This document shows positions 1 to 7,196 of a stretch of 64,000 bases of DNA, piece by piece. This stretch comes from GCA-2731375 sp964590195 (GTDB taxonomy: Bacteria > Pseudomonadota > Alphaproteobacteria > GCA-2731375). The notes beneath the pieces were generated by a model that made no database searches, had not been told where the DNA came from, and saw nothing but the letters and a program-made list of their open reading frames with translations. The stretch lies in NCBI GenBank assembly GCA_964590195.1, contig CAZPWJ010000014.1, positions 15,688-79,687 on the forward strand, in the 5' to 3' direction. Numbering within the stretch: the stretch's first letter is position 1; every line of letters begins with the position of its first letter. The translations under genes and the position numbers were made by a program.

Positions 1-353
1 TGACAGGCGGCGACGGGCCGGAGATCATTCTGGAAATGCTGGCCAACGTTAATCTGGCCAAGGACATGGAGGTGGTCGCCAAGTTCGGCCGCATCGTCAT
101 CATCGGCAACCGCGGCCCGATTGAAATCAACGCCCGGGAAGCCATGATGAAAGAGCTGGATATCATCGGCATCGCCCTGCCGAACACCACGGCGGAGGAG
201 GTCGCGGAAATCCATGTCGCCCTGGGCAAGGGCCTGGCGGATGGCAGCCTGCAGCCTGTGATCGGCAAGGAATTGCCCCTGTCCGAGGCGGCGGAGGCGC
301 ACCAGGCGGTGCTGCGCCCCGGCGCCTACGGCAAGATTGTCCTGATACCGTAA
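1..353 (+). CDS. Quinone oxidoreductase / medium-chain dehydrogenase, C-terminal part (5' end outside window)
   Basis: The reading frame is open from base 3 to the TAA at 351-353, so this is the last ~117 codons of a gene that begins upstream. The visible part carries the end of a Rossmann fold: a hydrophobic strand (GRIVIIGNRG) followed by the stretch that in zinc-independent quinone reductases closes the nucleotide domain, and a typical C-terminus (PLSEAAEAHQAVLRPGAYGKIVL). Family members reduce quinones or activated alkenes with NADPH in the cytoplasm. The substrate cannot be judged from this fragment. The next gene starts one base after the stop, so the two are probably co-transcribed. 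Confidence 0.8.
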   Translation, partial: TGGDGPEIILEMLANVNLAKDMEVVAKFGRIVIIGNRGPIEINAREAMMKELDIIGIALPNTTAEEVAEIHVALGKGLADGSLQPVIGKELPLSEAAEAHQAVLRPGAYGKIVLIP

Positions 354-354
354 A

Positions 355-1203
355 ATGGCGAACCCTTCCGGCGACCCAGTTCCAGCCATAGCCGAGGCCG
401 ACGCCACGGGCGAGGTCGCCGCGCTGTATGCCGATATCCGCGCCACCCTTGGGGTGCCCGTGGTCAATTTGATCTGGCGGCACCTGGCGATGTTTCCGGG
501 CGCCCTACCCTGGGCCTGGGAGTCGCTGAAACCGCTGTATGCCGATGATAGCATCGCGGCCCAGGCGGCGGCATTGCGCGCGGAATTGGATGTGCCGGTC
601 CTGGCAGGACTAAGTGCGCCGGCTTTGGCCGCCGCCGGCCTGTCTTCCCATGACCTGAGCCGCATCAACATGATCCTGCACAGCTATGAACGCAGCAACG
701 CCATGAACATGGTCGCCCTTTGCGCCCTGTCGGCCCAGCTAAACGGCCAGCCGCCAACGCCGGGCGAGGCCGCGCCACCGTTATGGGCGGAGGCTGCGAT
801 AAGCGGCAGGATGCCGCCGCTGTTAACTTTGGACGCCATGGCACCGCCGGTTCGCGGGCTGGTGGAGGATCTGAACCGTATCGGCGGGCGCGACGAGATA
901 TTGGCCAGCATGTACCGCCACCTGGCCAATTGGCCGGTCTATCTTTCGCTGGTTCATGCCTTGATCGCGCCCTTCGCCGCCGAGGGCCGGTTGGAACCGG
1001 TGATCCTGAATGTGATCGAAGACGGCCATCGCCGAGGGGCACAAATATCCGATGGCCTGGCAATACCGGCAAGCATGCCCAATGACGCGGCGCGGCGCGA
1101 TATGACCGCCGCCTTGGCGCAATTTACCGACGGTCCCATCGGCAAAATGATTGCCATCGTCCCTCTGATCCGCCAGGCCATGCCGCCTTCCAATGCGGAT
1201 TAA
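355..1203 (+). CDS. DehI-like halocarboxylic acid dehalogenase family protein
   Basis: A 282-residue soluble protein with no signal peptide. The N-terminal stretch (EVAALYADIRATLGVP, then VVNLIWRHLAMFPG) and a second similar block near residues 165-200 (VRGLVEDLNRI, MYRHLANWPVYLSL) look like the internally duplicated helical fold of the DehI family, whose characterised member hydrolyses 2-haloacids of either chirality without a cofactor. Many environmental homologues have no demonstrated dehalogenase activity, so only the family is proposed. It follows the quinone reductase after one base. Assignment is from remembered family appearance; an alignment to Pfam DehI would settle it. Confidence 0.5.
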   Translation: MANPSGDPVPAIAEADATGEVAALYADIRATLGVPVVNLIWRHLAMFPGALPWAWESLKPLYADDSIAAQAAALRAELDVPVLAGLSAPALAAAGLSSHDLSRINMILHSYERSNAMNMVALCALSAQLNGQPPTPGEAAPPLWAEAAISGRMPPLLTLDAMAPPVRGLVEDLNRIGGRDEILASMYRHLANWPVYLSLVHALIAPFAAEGRLEPVILNVIEDGHRRGAQISDGLAIPASMPNDAARRDMTAALAQFTDGPIGKMIAIVPLIRQAMPPSNAD

Positions 1204-1273
1204 GTAGCTGTTACACTCACTGCAACTGGTGAGATGAAACAGATGGGCGGACAGCGCCCGGGGAGTGATCGAT

Positions 1274-2155
1274 ATGCGGCCTTCTTCACGATTGCGGCAA
1301 CTGATGGAACAGGGCGTCGTTCTGGCGCCCGGCGTCTACAACGCATTGTTCGCGAAAGCGGTGGAGCATACCGGCTTCGATGCGGTTTATATCACCGGCT
1401 TTGGCACGGCGGCGCGCTATGGCTACCCGGACGTCGGCCTGATCACCCAGAGCGAGATGGTGCAGAACCTGAAACACATCTGCCGCGCCACGGCTATACC
1501 TGTCATAGCGGACGCCGATACCGGCTACGGCAACATCATCAATGTCCGGCGAACGGTGCGCGAGTACGAACGCGCCGGCGTCGCGGGCTTCCATCTCGAA
1601 GATCAGGTGTTCCCAAAGAAGTGCGGCTTCATGGAAGGCAAAGCGGTTATTCCCCTGGAAGAACACGCCCAGAAAATCCGCGCCGCCCTGGATGCGCGCA
1701 GGGATTCCGAAACCGTCATCATCGCCCGCACCGATGCCCTGGCGCCGAATGGCTGGGAGGACGCCCTGGCCCGCGCGCGAGCCTATCGCGAGGCGGGCGC
1801 CGACGTGGTCTTCGTCGATGGCATCCGCACTTTGGAAGAGCTGGAAATTTACAGCCGGGAATTGGCACAACAAGGCATACCGTGTCTATACAACGGCGGC
1901 CTGGTAACGGCGGAAGTCGCCCAGCAGATGGGCTTCAAGATTCAGATCCTGGCGGGCCTGGCCCTGGGCGCCGTATTCAAAAGCGCCACGGCGGCCATGC
2001 AGGAGCTGAACGCCAGCGGCAGCGCCCGGCAGACCATGGCGCAATTCAGTCCGCCCGGCGAGATCAAGAGCGTCAATGATATTCTCGGGGTGCCCGAGAT
2101 ATACGAACTGGAACAGCGTTACGACCTAGTGGGCGAAGAGGAGCAAGTACAATGA
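1274..2155 (+). CDS. Isocitrate lyase/PEP mutase superfamily lyase (copy 1)
   Basis: About 293 residues forming an alpha/beta barrel of the isocitrate lyase/phosphoenolpyruvate mutase superfamily. The Mg-binding signature ADADTGYGN lies at residues 79-87 and the active-site loop KKCGF at 115-119, with Cys117 in the place of the general acid of C-C lyases such as methylisocitrate lyase and 2,3-dimethylmalate lyase; PEP mutases proper lack that Cys. A GTG nine bases upstream (1265) is in frame, but GGGGAG at 1259-1264 is correctly spaced only for the ATG at 1274. It overlaps the next gene by four bases (ATGA) and belongs to a four-gene set with a paralogue and two aconitase-family subunits. The substrate is inferred only as a 2-hydroxy-dicarboxylic or tricarboxylic acid. 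Confidence 0.85.
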   Translation: MRPSSRLRQLMEQGVVLAPGVYNALFAKAVEHTGFDAVYITGFGTAARYGYPDVGLITQSEMVQNLKHICRATAIPVIADADTGYGNIINVRRTVREYERAGVAGFHLEDQVFPKKCGFMEGKAVIPLEEHAQKIRAALDARRDSETVIIARTDALAPNGWEDALARARAYREAGADVVFVDGIRTLEELEIYSRELAQQGIPCLYNGGLVTAEVAQQMGFKIQILAGLALGAVFKSATAAMQELNASGSARQTMAQFSPPGEIKSVNDILGVPEIYELEQRYDLVGEEEQVQ

Positions 2156-3009
2156 CCAGTTCCGAAATCACGCCCGGCACGAAACTGCGGCAGGCCATGG
2201 CCGGCGGCATGGTGCTGGCCCCCTTCGTCTATGATGGCTTCACTGCCCTGATTGCCCAAGGCCAGGGCGCGCAGGCAGTCTATATGACGGGCCATGGCAC
2301 CTCGGCCCAGATCGGTTTGCCCGACGTGGGCCTGACCAGCATGGCCGAAATGGTCGCCAATCTAGGCTATATCGCCGATGCGGTTGATGTACCCGTGATC
2401 GCGGATGCGGACACGGGCTATGGCAACGCCATCAACGCCCAGCGCGCGGTGCGGGAATACGAGACGGCGGGTGCGGCAGCGATGCATATCGAGGATCAGG
2501 TTTTCCCGAAACGCTGCGGTTTTTTCGAGGGCAAGCAATGCGTGCCCATGGCCGAGCATGTGCAGAAAATCCGCGCCGCCATCGACGCCCGCACGGATCC
2601 GGGCCTGGTCATCATCGCCCGCACGGATGCCGTCGCGCCAAACGGCTGGGAGGATGCGATCCGGCGGGCCGAGGCCTATCGCGAGGCCGGCGCCGACGTG
2701 ATCTTTGTCGATGGGGTCAAGACCCAGGAGGATATGGACATCTATACCCGCCGCCTAGTGGAGCAGGGCATTCCCTGCCTTTACAACGGCAATTTGTGGC
2801 CCGGCCCTGAAGTCGCCGATCGCGGCTTCAAAATCATGATCACCGGCGGCGGTCATGCGCTGTCCTATGCCGCCGTCTGCCAGGCGCTGGTCAACCTCAA
2901 GGATGGCGGCGGCGGCGAAGGCCGGGACCTGGACCAGTTCAACACAATAACCAGCTTGCTGGGCCTGCCGGAAATCTATGAACTGGAGCAACGTTACGCC
3001 ACGGACTGA
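2152..3009 (+). CDS. Isocitrate lyase/PEP mutase superfamily lyase (copy 2)
   Basis: A 285-residue paralogue of the gene just upstream, sharing ADADTGYGN, the loop PKRCGFFEGK with the catalytic Cys, the strand VIIARTDA, and the ending LGLPEIYELEQRY. Its ATG overlaps the upstream stop codon, which implies translational coupling. The two copies differ around the substrate pocket (for example LYNGNLWPGPEVADRG here against LYNGGLVTAEVAQQMG in copy 1), so they could act on different stereoisomers or form a hetero-oligomer; both ideas are inference. C-C bond cleavage of a 2-hydroxyacid into pyruvate or glyoxylate plus a second acid is the known chemistry of the Cys-containing branch. Confidence 0.85.
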   Translation: MTSSEITPGTKLRQAMAGGMVLAPFVYDGFTALIAQGQGAQAVYMTGHGTSAQIGLPDVGLTSMAEMVANLGYIADAVDVPVIADADTGYGNAINAQRAVREYETAGAAAMHIEDQVFPKRCGFFEGKQCVPMAEHVQKIRAAIDARTDPGLVIIARTDAVAPNGWEDAIRRAEAYREAGADVIFVDGVKTQEDMDIYTRRLVEQGIPCLYNGNLWPGPEVADRGFKIMITGGGHALSYAAVCQALVNLKDGGGGEGRDLDQFNTITSLLGLPEIYELEQRYATD

Positions 3010-3054
3010 ACGGCATTGCCTACGCCAGACGACACGACACACGACCCCTTTTAC

Positions 3055-3152
3055 GTCATTGCCGGGCTTGACCCGGCAATCCAGGGCGACAGACTCAAGT
3101 GCTGGCAGCCCTGGATCCTCGGGTCTCCGCTACGCTACGCCCAAGGATGACA
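3055..3152 (+). repeat. Interspersed palindromic element (alphaproteobacterial type)
   Basis: The spacer between the lyase and dehydratase genes contains two nested hairpins. ATTGCCGGG (3058-3066) pairs with CCCGGCAAT (3072-3080), and ATCCAGGGC (3079-3087) pairs with GCCCTGGAT (3108-3116). The tail CTCCGCTACGCTACGCCCAAGG is the usual end of a repeat I recognise as scattered through many alphaproteobacterial chromosomes. It may fold in the operon mRNA and stabilise or terminate it, but no T-tract follows. Confidence 0.7.
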
Positions 3153-3196
3153 GCATTTCGTGTCGTATGGGAACTGACTACGAAAAGGAGATCACC

Positions 3197-4444
3197 ATGG
3201 GTATGACAATCGCCGAGAAGATTCTTGCCGCCCATGCGGGCGCCGAGACGGCCAGGCCGGGGCAGTATTTGTGGTGCAAGGTCGATGCCACCTCCGGCCA
3301 CAGGCTGGCCGATCTGGAGGCCCTGGGCGTCGATCGGGTCTGGGACCCTGAAAAAGTCTTTCATGTGGATGACCATCAGGCCCCGCCCCCGACCATCGCC
3401 GCCGCCAACAAGGTCAAGGAACAGCGCCGCCTGATCAAGAAATACGGCATCAAGAATTATTTCGAATATGGCCGCGGCGGCATCCTGCATCAGGTCTTTG
3501 CCGAGAACGGCATGTACGCGCCAGGCGATCTGGTCGCCATGTGCGATTCCCACTCGACTTCCGGCGGCGTCTTCAACGCCTGTGTCACCAACGCCAATCT
3601 GGATGCGGTGCACGTTCTGGCCTTTGGCGAGCTGTGGTTCCGGGTGCCCGAATCCGTTCGCGTGGTGTTGAACGGTACTCTGCCCGCCTGGTGCGTCGGC
3701 AAGGATGTTATCCTCAAGGTGGCGAGCGAGCTTGGCACCGATTACGGTTTGTACAAATCCGTGGAATACGTCGGCCCGGTGGCCAGCCAGATGAGCCTGG
3801 CGCAGCGTTGGACAGTCTGCAACATGGGGGTCGAGGTCGGTGCCAAGTTCGCCATGTTCGAGGCGGACGAGAAGACCGACGCCTTCCTGGCCGACCGTAT
3901 CGACCGGCCATACGAACACGTCACCGCCGACCCCGATGCCAGCTACGAGGCCGAGTACGAATTCGACCTGAGCGATCTGACGCCCATGGTGGCCCGCCCC
4001 GGCGATCCGGGCAACGGCGTACCGGTCGAAGGCGTTCAGGGCGAACGGGTCAAGGTCGATCAGGCGTTCCTAGGCTCCTGCACCAATGCCCGGCTGGAGG
4101 ATTTGGAGGTTGCGGCGCGCATTCTGGACGGCAAACAAGTACACCCCGACGTGCGCATGCTGGTCAGCCCGTCGTCCCAGGCGGTATTCGGCGAGGCGTT
4201 GAAGGCGGGTTATCTGGAGACCCTTCTCGAGGCCGGCGCCCTGGTCGAGCATTCCACCTGCGGGCCCTGCTATGGCGGCCATTTGGGCGTGCTGGGCGAT
4301 GGCGAGACCTGCATCTCCAGCAGCAACCGGAATTTCCAGGGCCGCATGGGCAGCCCCCTGGCCAATGTCTGGCTGGCCAGCCCGGCCACCGTGGCGGCCT
4401 CGGCCATCGCGGGCGAGATCGTCGATCCACGGGAATATCTCTGA
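3197..4444 (+). CDS. Aconitase-superfamily dehydratase, large subunit (3-isopropylmalate dehydratase / dimethylmaleate hydratase type)
   Basis: A 415-residue iron-sulfur hydro-lyase subunit. It begins at an ATG preceded by AAGGAG; a longer in-frame extension back to 2978 runs through the repeat and is rejected. Fe-S ligands are visible: Cys295 in FLGSCTN and Cys355/Cys358 in STCGPC, followed by the family stretch ISSSNRNFQGRMGSP. Length fits the short LeuC2-like branch (about 415-425 residues), which also contains homoaconitase and dimethylmaleate hydratase (DmdA). The large and small subunits together add or remove water across a 2-hydroxy di- or tricarboxylic acid. Sitting behind two C-C lyases rather than leucine genes argues against ordinary LeuC; the exact substrate is unproven. 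Confidence 0.85.
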   Translation: MGMTIAEKILAAHAGAETARPGQYLWCKVDATSGHRLADLEALGVDRVWDPEKVFHVDDHQAPPPTIAAANKVKEQRRLIKKYGIKNYFEYGRGGILHQVFAENGMYAPGDLVAMCDSHSTSGGVFNACVTNANLDAVHVLAFGELWFRVPESVRVVLNGTLPAWCVGKDVILKVASELGTDYGLYKSVEYVGPVASQMSLAQRWTVCNMGVEVGAKFAMFEADEKTDAFLADRIDRPYEHVTADPDASYEAEYEFDLSDLTPMVARPGDPGNGVPVEGVQGERVKVDQAFLGSCTNARLEDLEVAARILDGKQVHPDVRMLVSPSSQAVFGEALKAGYLETLLEAGALVEHSTCGPCYGGHLGVLGDGETCISSSNRNFQGRMGSPLANVWLASPATVAASAIAGEIVDPREYL

Positions 4445-4466
4445 TGCCTGGAATGGGAGCGAAATA

Positions 4467-5000
4467 ATGGAAACTGTACGAACCGGCCGCGTCTGGAAAT
4501 TCGGCGACCATATCAGCACCGATTTCATGATGCCCGGCCATCGGGTATTGGCGAACCCGGATCTGACGGTGGCGGAAGCGGCGAAATTCTGCATGGAAGC
4601 CAACCGCCCCGGCTGGGCGGAGGACGAGGTGCGGCCAGGCGATATTCTTGTCGCCGGGATCAATTTCGGCTGCGGCTCCTCCCGCAACGCCTCGCAGTCG
4701 TTAAACGCGCTCAAGATCGCGGTGGTCCTGGCGGAATCCGTTTCCCGCATCCATTTGCGCAACGCGGTCAATACCGGGCTGCCCACATTGGTCGCGCCCG
4801 GCATCAGCGATTTCGTCGAGGAAGGCCAGCGCCTGGAAGTGAACATCGTCTCCGGCGAGGTGAAAAACCTCGACACCGGCGCCACCCTGCAGGCGGAGGC
4901 CTGGGAGGAAGGCACACCGCCCTACGAGATTTTGATGGCCGGCGGGCTGGATGCCTTCATGAAGACAAAACTAAAGGAACGGGGCCTAATCCCGGCCTAA
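4467..5000 (+). CDS. Aconitase-superfamily dehydratase, small subunit (LeuD/DmdB type)
   Basis: A 177-residue swivelling domain that pairs with the large subunit ending 22 bases upstream. It shows the family opening GRVWKFGDHISTDFMMPG and the loop NFGCGSSRN at residues 66-74. In most LeuD and aconitase sequences this loop continues Arg-Glu-His; here it reads Arg-Asn-Ala, a change next to substrate-binding residues. The ending GLIPA is normal. The start ATG at 4467 follows GGGAG at 4454-4458. With the preceding genes it completes a lyase-lyase-hydratase operon. Altered specificity compared with isopropylmalate isomerase is inferred. Confidence 0.85.
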   Translation: METVRTGRVWKFGDHISTDFMMPGHRVLANPDLTVAEAAKFCMEANRPGWAEDEVRPGDILVAGINFGCGSSRNASQSLNALKIAVVLAESVSRIHLRNAVNTGLPTLVAPGISDFVEEGQRLEVNIVSGEVKNLDTGATLQAEAWEEGTPPYEILMAGGLDAFMKTKLKERGLIPA

Positions 5001-5004
5001 CCCG

Positions 5005-5074
5005 CCTCAAGTAGCGCGAAGCGCGGTAGGCAGAAACAGCCTCAAGTAGCCCGAAGGGCGATAGGCAAAAAAAG
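5005..5074 (+). repeat. Tandem repeat, 2 x 35 bp
   Basis: Two imperfect 35-base units (5005-5039 and 5040-5074) share the frame CCTCAAGTAGC, a tiny hairpin (GCGCGAAGCGC in unit 1, GCCCGAAGGGC in unit 2) and TAGGCA. The hairpin changed on both arms while pairing was kept, suggesting that the structure matters. It fills the gap between the small hydratase subunit and the next gene. Confidence 0.7.
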
Positions 5075-5086
5075 CGGAGCGAGAAA

Positions 5087-5497
5087 ATGTCAGCGGCGGA
5101 AAACAAGGAACTGGTTCGTCACATCATGGAGGACGGTTTTAACAAGAAGGATATGGCGGTGGTTTATGCCACCTTCCATGATGACTATGTCCGCCACGGC
5201 CACGGCGTCGCCTCAATGGGCTCATTGGCGGAACATGTGGAAGATCTGAAGGCGCGCCACGCGGCCTTTGACAATGCCAAATTCACCATCGAAAAAATTG
5301 TCGGCGACGGAGACACTGTCGCGGTGCATTACGTCTTTACCGGCGTGCACAGCGGTGAATTCAACGGCATGCCCGGAACCGGCAAGGAGGTCAGCCGCCC
5401 GGCTGCGGCGTTCTTTACCGTGCGCAATGGCAAGGTGGCGGAAGGCACGCTGTTCGCCGACGGCGGCGGCTTCATGGCGCAGCTAAAGGGCGACTGA
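5087..5497 (+). CDS. SnoaL-like / ester cyclase family protein
   Basis: A 136-residue single-domain protein of the NTF2-like (SnoaL) cone fold. It contains the usual N-terminal helix (NKELVRHIMEDGFNKKD), the DDYVRHGHG block, and the strand pair VAVHYVFTGVHSGEF and EVSRPAAAFFTVRNGKVAEG. These proteins act as small-molecule cyclases, isomerases or hydratases, or only bind ligands, and function cannot be read from sequence. It follows the hydratase genes on the same strand but is separated by a tandem repeat, so co-transcription is uncertain. Confidence 0.7.
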   Translation: MSAAENKELVRHIMEDGFNKKDMAVVYATFHDDYVRHGHGVASMGSLAEHVEDLKARHAAFDNAKFTIEKIVGDGDTVAVHYVFTGVHSGEFNGMPGTGKEVSRPAAAFFTVRNGKVAEGTLFADGGGFMAQLKGD

Positions 5498-5500
5498 GCA

Positions 5501-5791
5501 CTAAATGCCCTCGACAATGAGAACCTGATTTGTCGTGGTGCAGGATTCCCGCAATTCCTTCCAGGGCTGATATTCAGGATCGGCCTGAAAGGCATCCAGG
5601 GCTTCACGTGACGGCCATTTGAACAGCACGATGCGGTCCGGGTGCCAATTGCCCACGGGCACCTCGATCTTGCCGTCCCGGGCTAGGTATTCACCGCCAT
5701 GCCTGGCGATGATGGCGGGGACCGCCTTTTTGTATTCTTCGTATTTGTCGGCGTCGTGGACCTTGTTGTCCAAAATCAGATAGATCGCCAT
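5501..5791 (-). CDS. DUF1330 family protein
   Basis: A 96-residue dimeric ferredoxin-like (EthD/DUF1330-type) protein: MAIYLILDNKVHDADKYEEY at the start, then GGEYLARDG, the strand RIVLFKWPSREAL and DPEYQPWKELR. The start at 5791 is preceded by GGAGG at good spacing; an upstream ATG would add seven residues without a ribosome site. Biochemical role unknown for the family. It converges on the SnoaL-like gene with three bases between stop codons, and lies downstream of a VOC protein and a dehydrogenase on the same strand. Confidence 0.8.
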   Translation of the reverse strand: MAIYLILDNKVHDADKYEEYKKAVPAIIARHGGEYLARDGKIEVPVGNWHPDRIVLFKWPSREALDAFQADPEYQPWKELRESCTTTNQVLIVEGI

Positions 5792-5841
5792 GGGCGGCCT
5801 CCATTGGTGCAAAAAACTGGTTACGAAAGGATAGCCGTTGG

Positions 5842-6273
5842 CTACTCCAAAATTTCACCGTCGAATGTCTCTCTCGTGATGCCTTCGGTCTCGGGGTTGA
5901 AGCCGAGTTCGATCTGCACGCCATTCGGGTCAAGAAAGAAGACCTGGATGACAGCGCCGCCGCCCGCCAGGCGCTTATGGTATTCGACGCCGTGTTTTTC
6001 CAAAACCGCAAGCTGCTCGGCCAGGCCCGCGCCCCACATGGCGAAATGATCTAATCCCTTGCCCATGCCGTCGGGGTTGGTCCGGTCCGGGCTGCCGGGC
6101 TCCAGCGGCGAGATATGAATGATCGGCATCTCGCCCGCGTACATCCAATGCCCCGGGGTAGGAAACGGCGGGCGGTAACCTTCCTCCAGGCCCAGCACTT
6201 CGGCGTAGAAGTCACGGGTAATCTCGAGAGAGGCGGTACGGATGTTGATATGGTTCAAATGATAACCCGACAT
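5842..6273 (-). CDS. VOC (glyoxalase/dioxygenase) family protein
   Basis: A 143-residue metalloenzyme fold. It opens LNHINIRTASLEITRDFY with the first metal His in HINI, has HFAMWGAGL with the second His near the middle, and FFLDPNGVQIELGFN with the Glu ligand near the end, the usual His-His-Glu arrangement of vicinal-oxygen-chelate enzymes. GGAGAAG precedes the start. Members include glyoxalases, ring-cleaving dioxygenases and isomerases; this one is too generic to place. It is 19 bases downstream of the SDR gene, probably in one operon. Confidence 0.8.
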   Translation of the reverse strand: MSGYHLNHINIRTASLEITRDFYAEVLGLEEGYRPPFPTPGHWMYAGEMPIIHISPLEPGSPDRTNPDGMGKGLDHFAMWGAGLAEQLAVLEKHGVEYHKRLAGGGAVIQVFFLDPNGVQIELGFNPETEGITRETFDGEILE

Positions 6274-6292
6274 GATGTCTTCTCCGGTGTTT

Positions 6293-7078
6293 CTATCCCT
6301 TGGGAACGAACGGATGGGTGCTTGTCAGGCCGCCGTCCACCGCTATTGACTGGCCGTTGACATAGCTGGCCTCGTCCGAAGCCAGGAACAGCGCCATGTT
6401 GGCGATTTCCTCGGGCTCGCCGTTGCGGCGGGTGGGGTTGAGCTGGCCAATCTTGCCATCCGTGCCGCGGGAGCGGGCCCGATCGAACGTTGGCTTGGTC
6501 ATGCCGGTTTCGATCAGACCGGGACAGATGGCATTGATGCGCACGCCGGAGGCGAAGAATTCATTGCACATGGTCTGCACCAGGCTGACCACGCCCGCCT
6601 TCGAGGCCGCATAGGGCGGCCCGCCCGCATTGGCGCGTAGTGCGGCCACCGAGGCCGTGCAGACGATCGAGCCCTTGCCCGCCGCCGCCATGATCGGGGC
6701 GCCGTGCTTGATGCACAGAAACGGTCCGATCAGGTTGATCCGCAGGATGTCCTGCCACATATCCACCGTCTGATCGGCCACCGGCACCCGCCCGCCCGAG
6801 ACACCGGCGTTGGCATAGATCACGTCCAGACCGCCATAGCTTTCCACACAGGTGTTGATAAAGCCCTTGACCGCGTCTTCATCGCCCACATCCGCGTTCA
6901 CCGCCATGGCGGTGCCGCCGGCATCGGTGATCATGGCGATGGTCTCCGCCAGGCCTTCCTCGGCCCGGTCCACGGCCACCACGGAGGCGCCTTCGCGGGC
7001 AAATATCCGTGCGCTGGCCCGCCCGATGCCGCTGGCCGCGCCCGTTACAATGGCTCGTTTGCCCGCAAGTCTACCCAT
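6293..7078 (-). CDS. Short-chain dehydrogenase/reductase (SDR)
   Basis: A 261-residue classical SDR. The cofactor loop TGAASGIG is at residues 12-19, an acidic residue after the second strand (VVAVDRAEE) favours NAD(H), NAG is present in YANAGVSGG, and the catalytic Tyr-Lys pair appears as YAASKAG with an upstream Ser in TASVAAL. The C-terminus SYVNGQSIAVDGGLTSTHP is standard. It oxidises or reduces an unidentified alcohol or ketone in the cytoplasm. First gene of a minus-strand group with the VOC and DUF1330 genes. Confidence 0.9.
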   Translation of the reverse strand: MGRLAGKRAIVTGAASGIGRASARIFAREGASVVAVDRAEEGLAETIAMITDAGGTAMAVNADVGDEDAVKGFINTCVESYGGLDVIYANAGVSGGRVPVADQTVDMWQDILRINLIGPFLCIKHGAPIMAAAGKGSIVCTASVAALRANAGGPPYAASKAGVVSLVQTMCNEFFASGVRINAICPGLIETGMTKPTFDRARSRGTDGKIGQLNPTRRNGEPEEIANMALFLASDEASYVNGQSIAVDGGLTSTHPFVPKG

Positions 7079-7196
7079 GATGTTGTCCTTCCTAAATCAG
7101 CATGTACGTTGTTTTGGGTTCGATTAATTTGCAATCAGTGTTGGCGCCAGGTTAGCAGCCGTCCATGGTGACGCCCAGGGCTGTTGAACTGGCCAT

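Noticed and set aside
3095..3919. 274-codon minus-strand open frame across the dehydratase large subunit
   Set aside because: It is antisense to a gene with clear Fe-S motifs and has no family features; long antisense frames are expected at this GC content.
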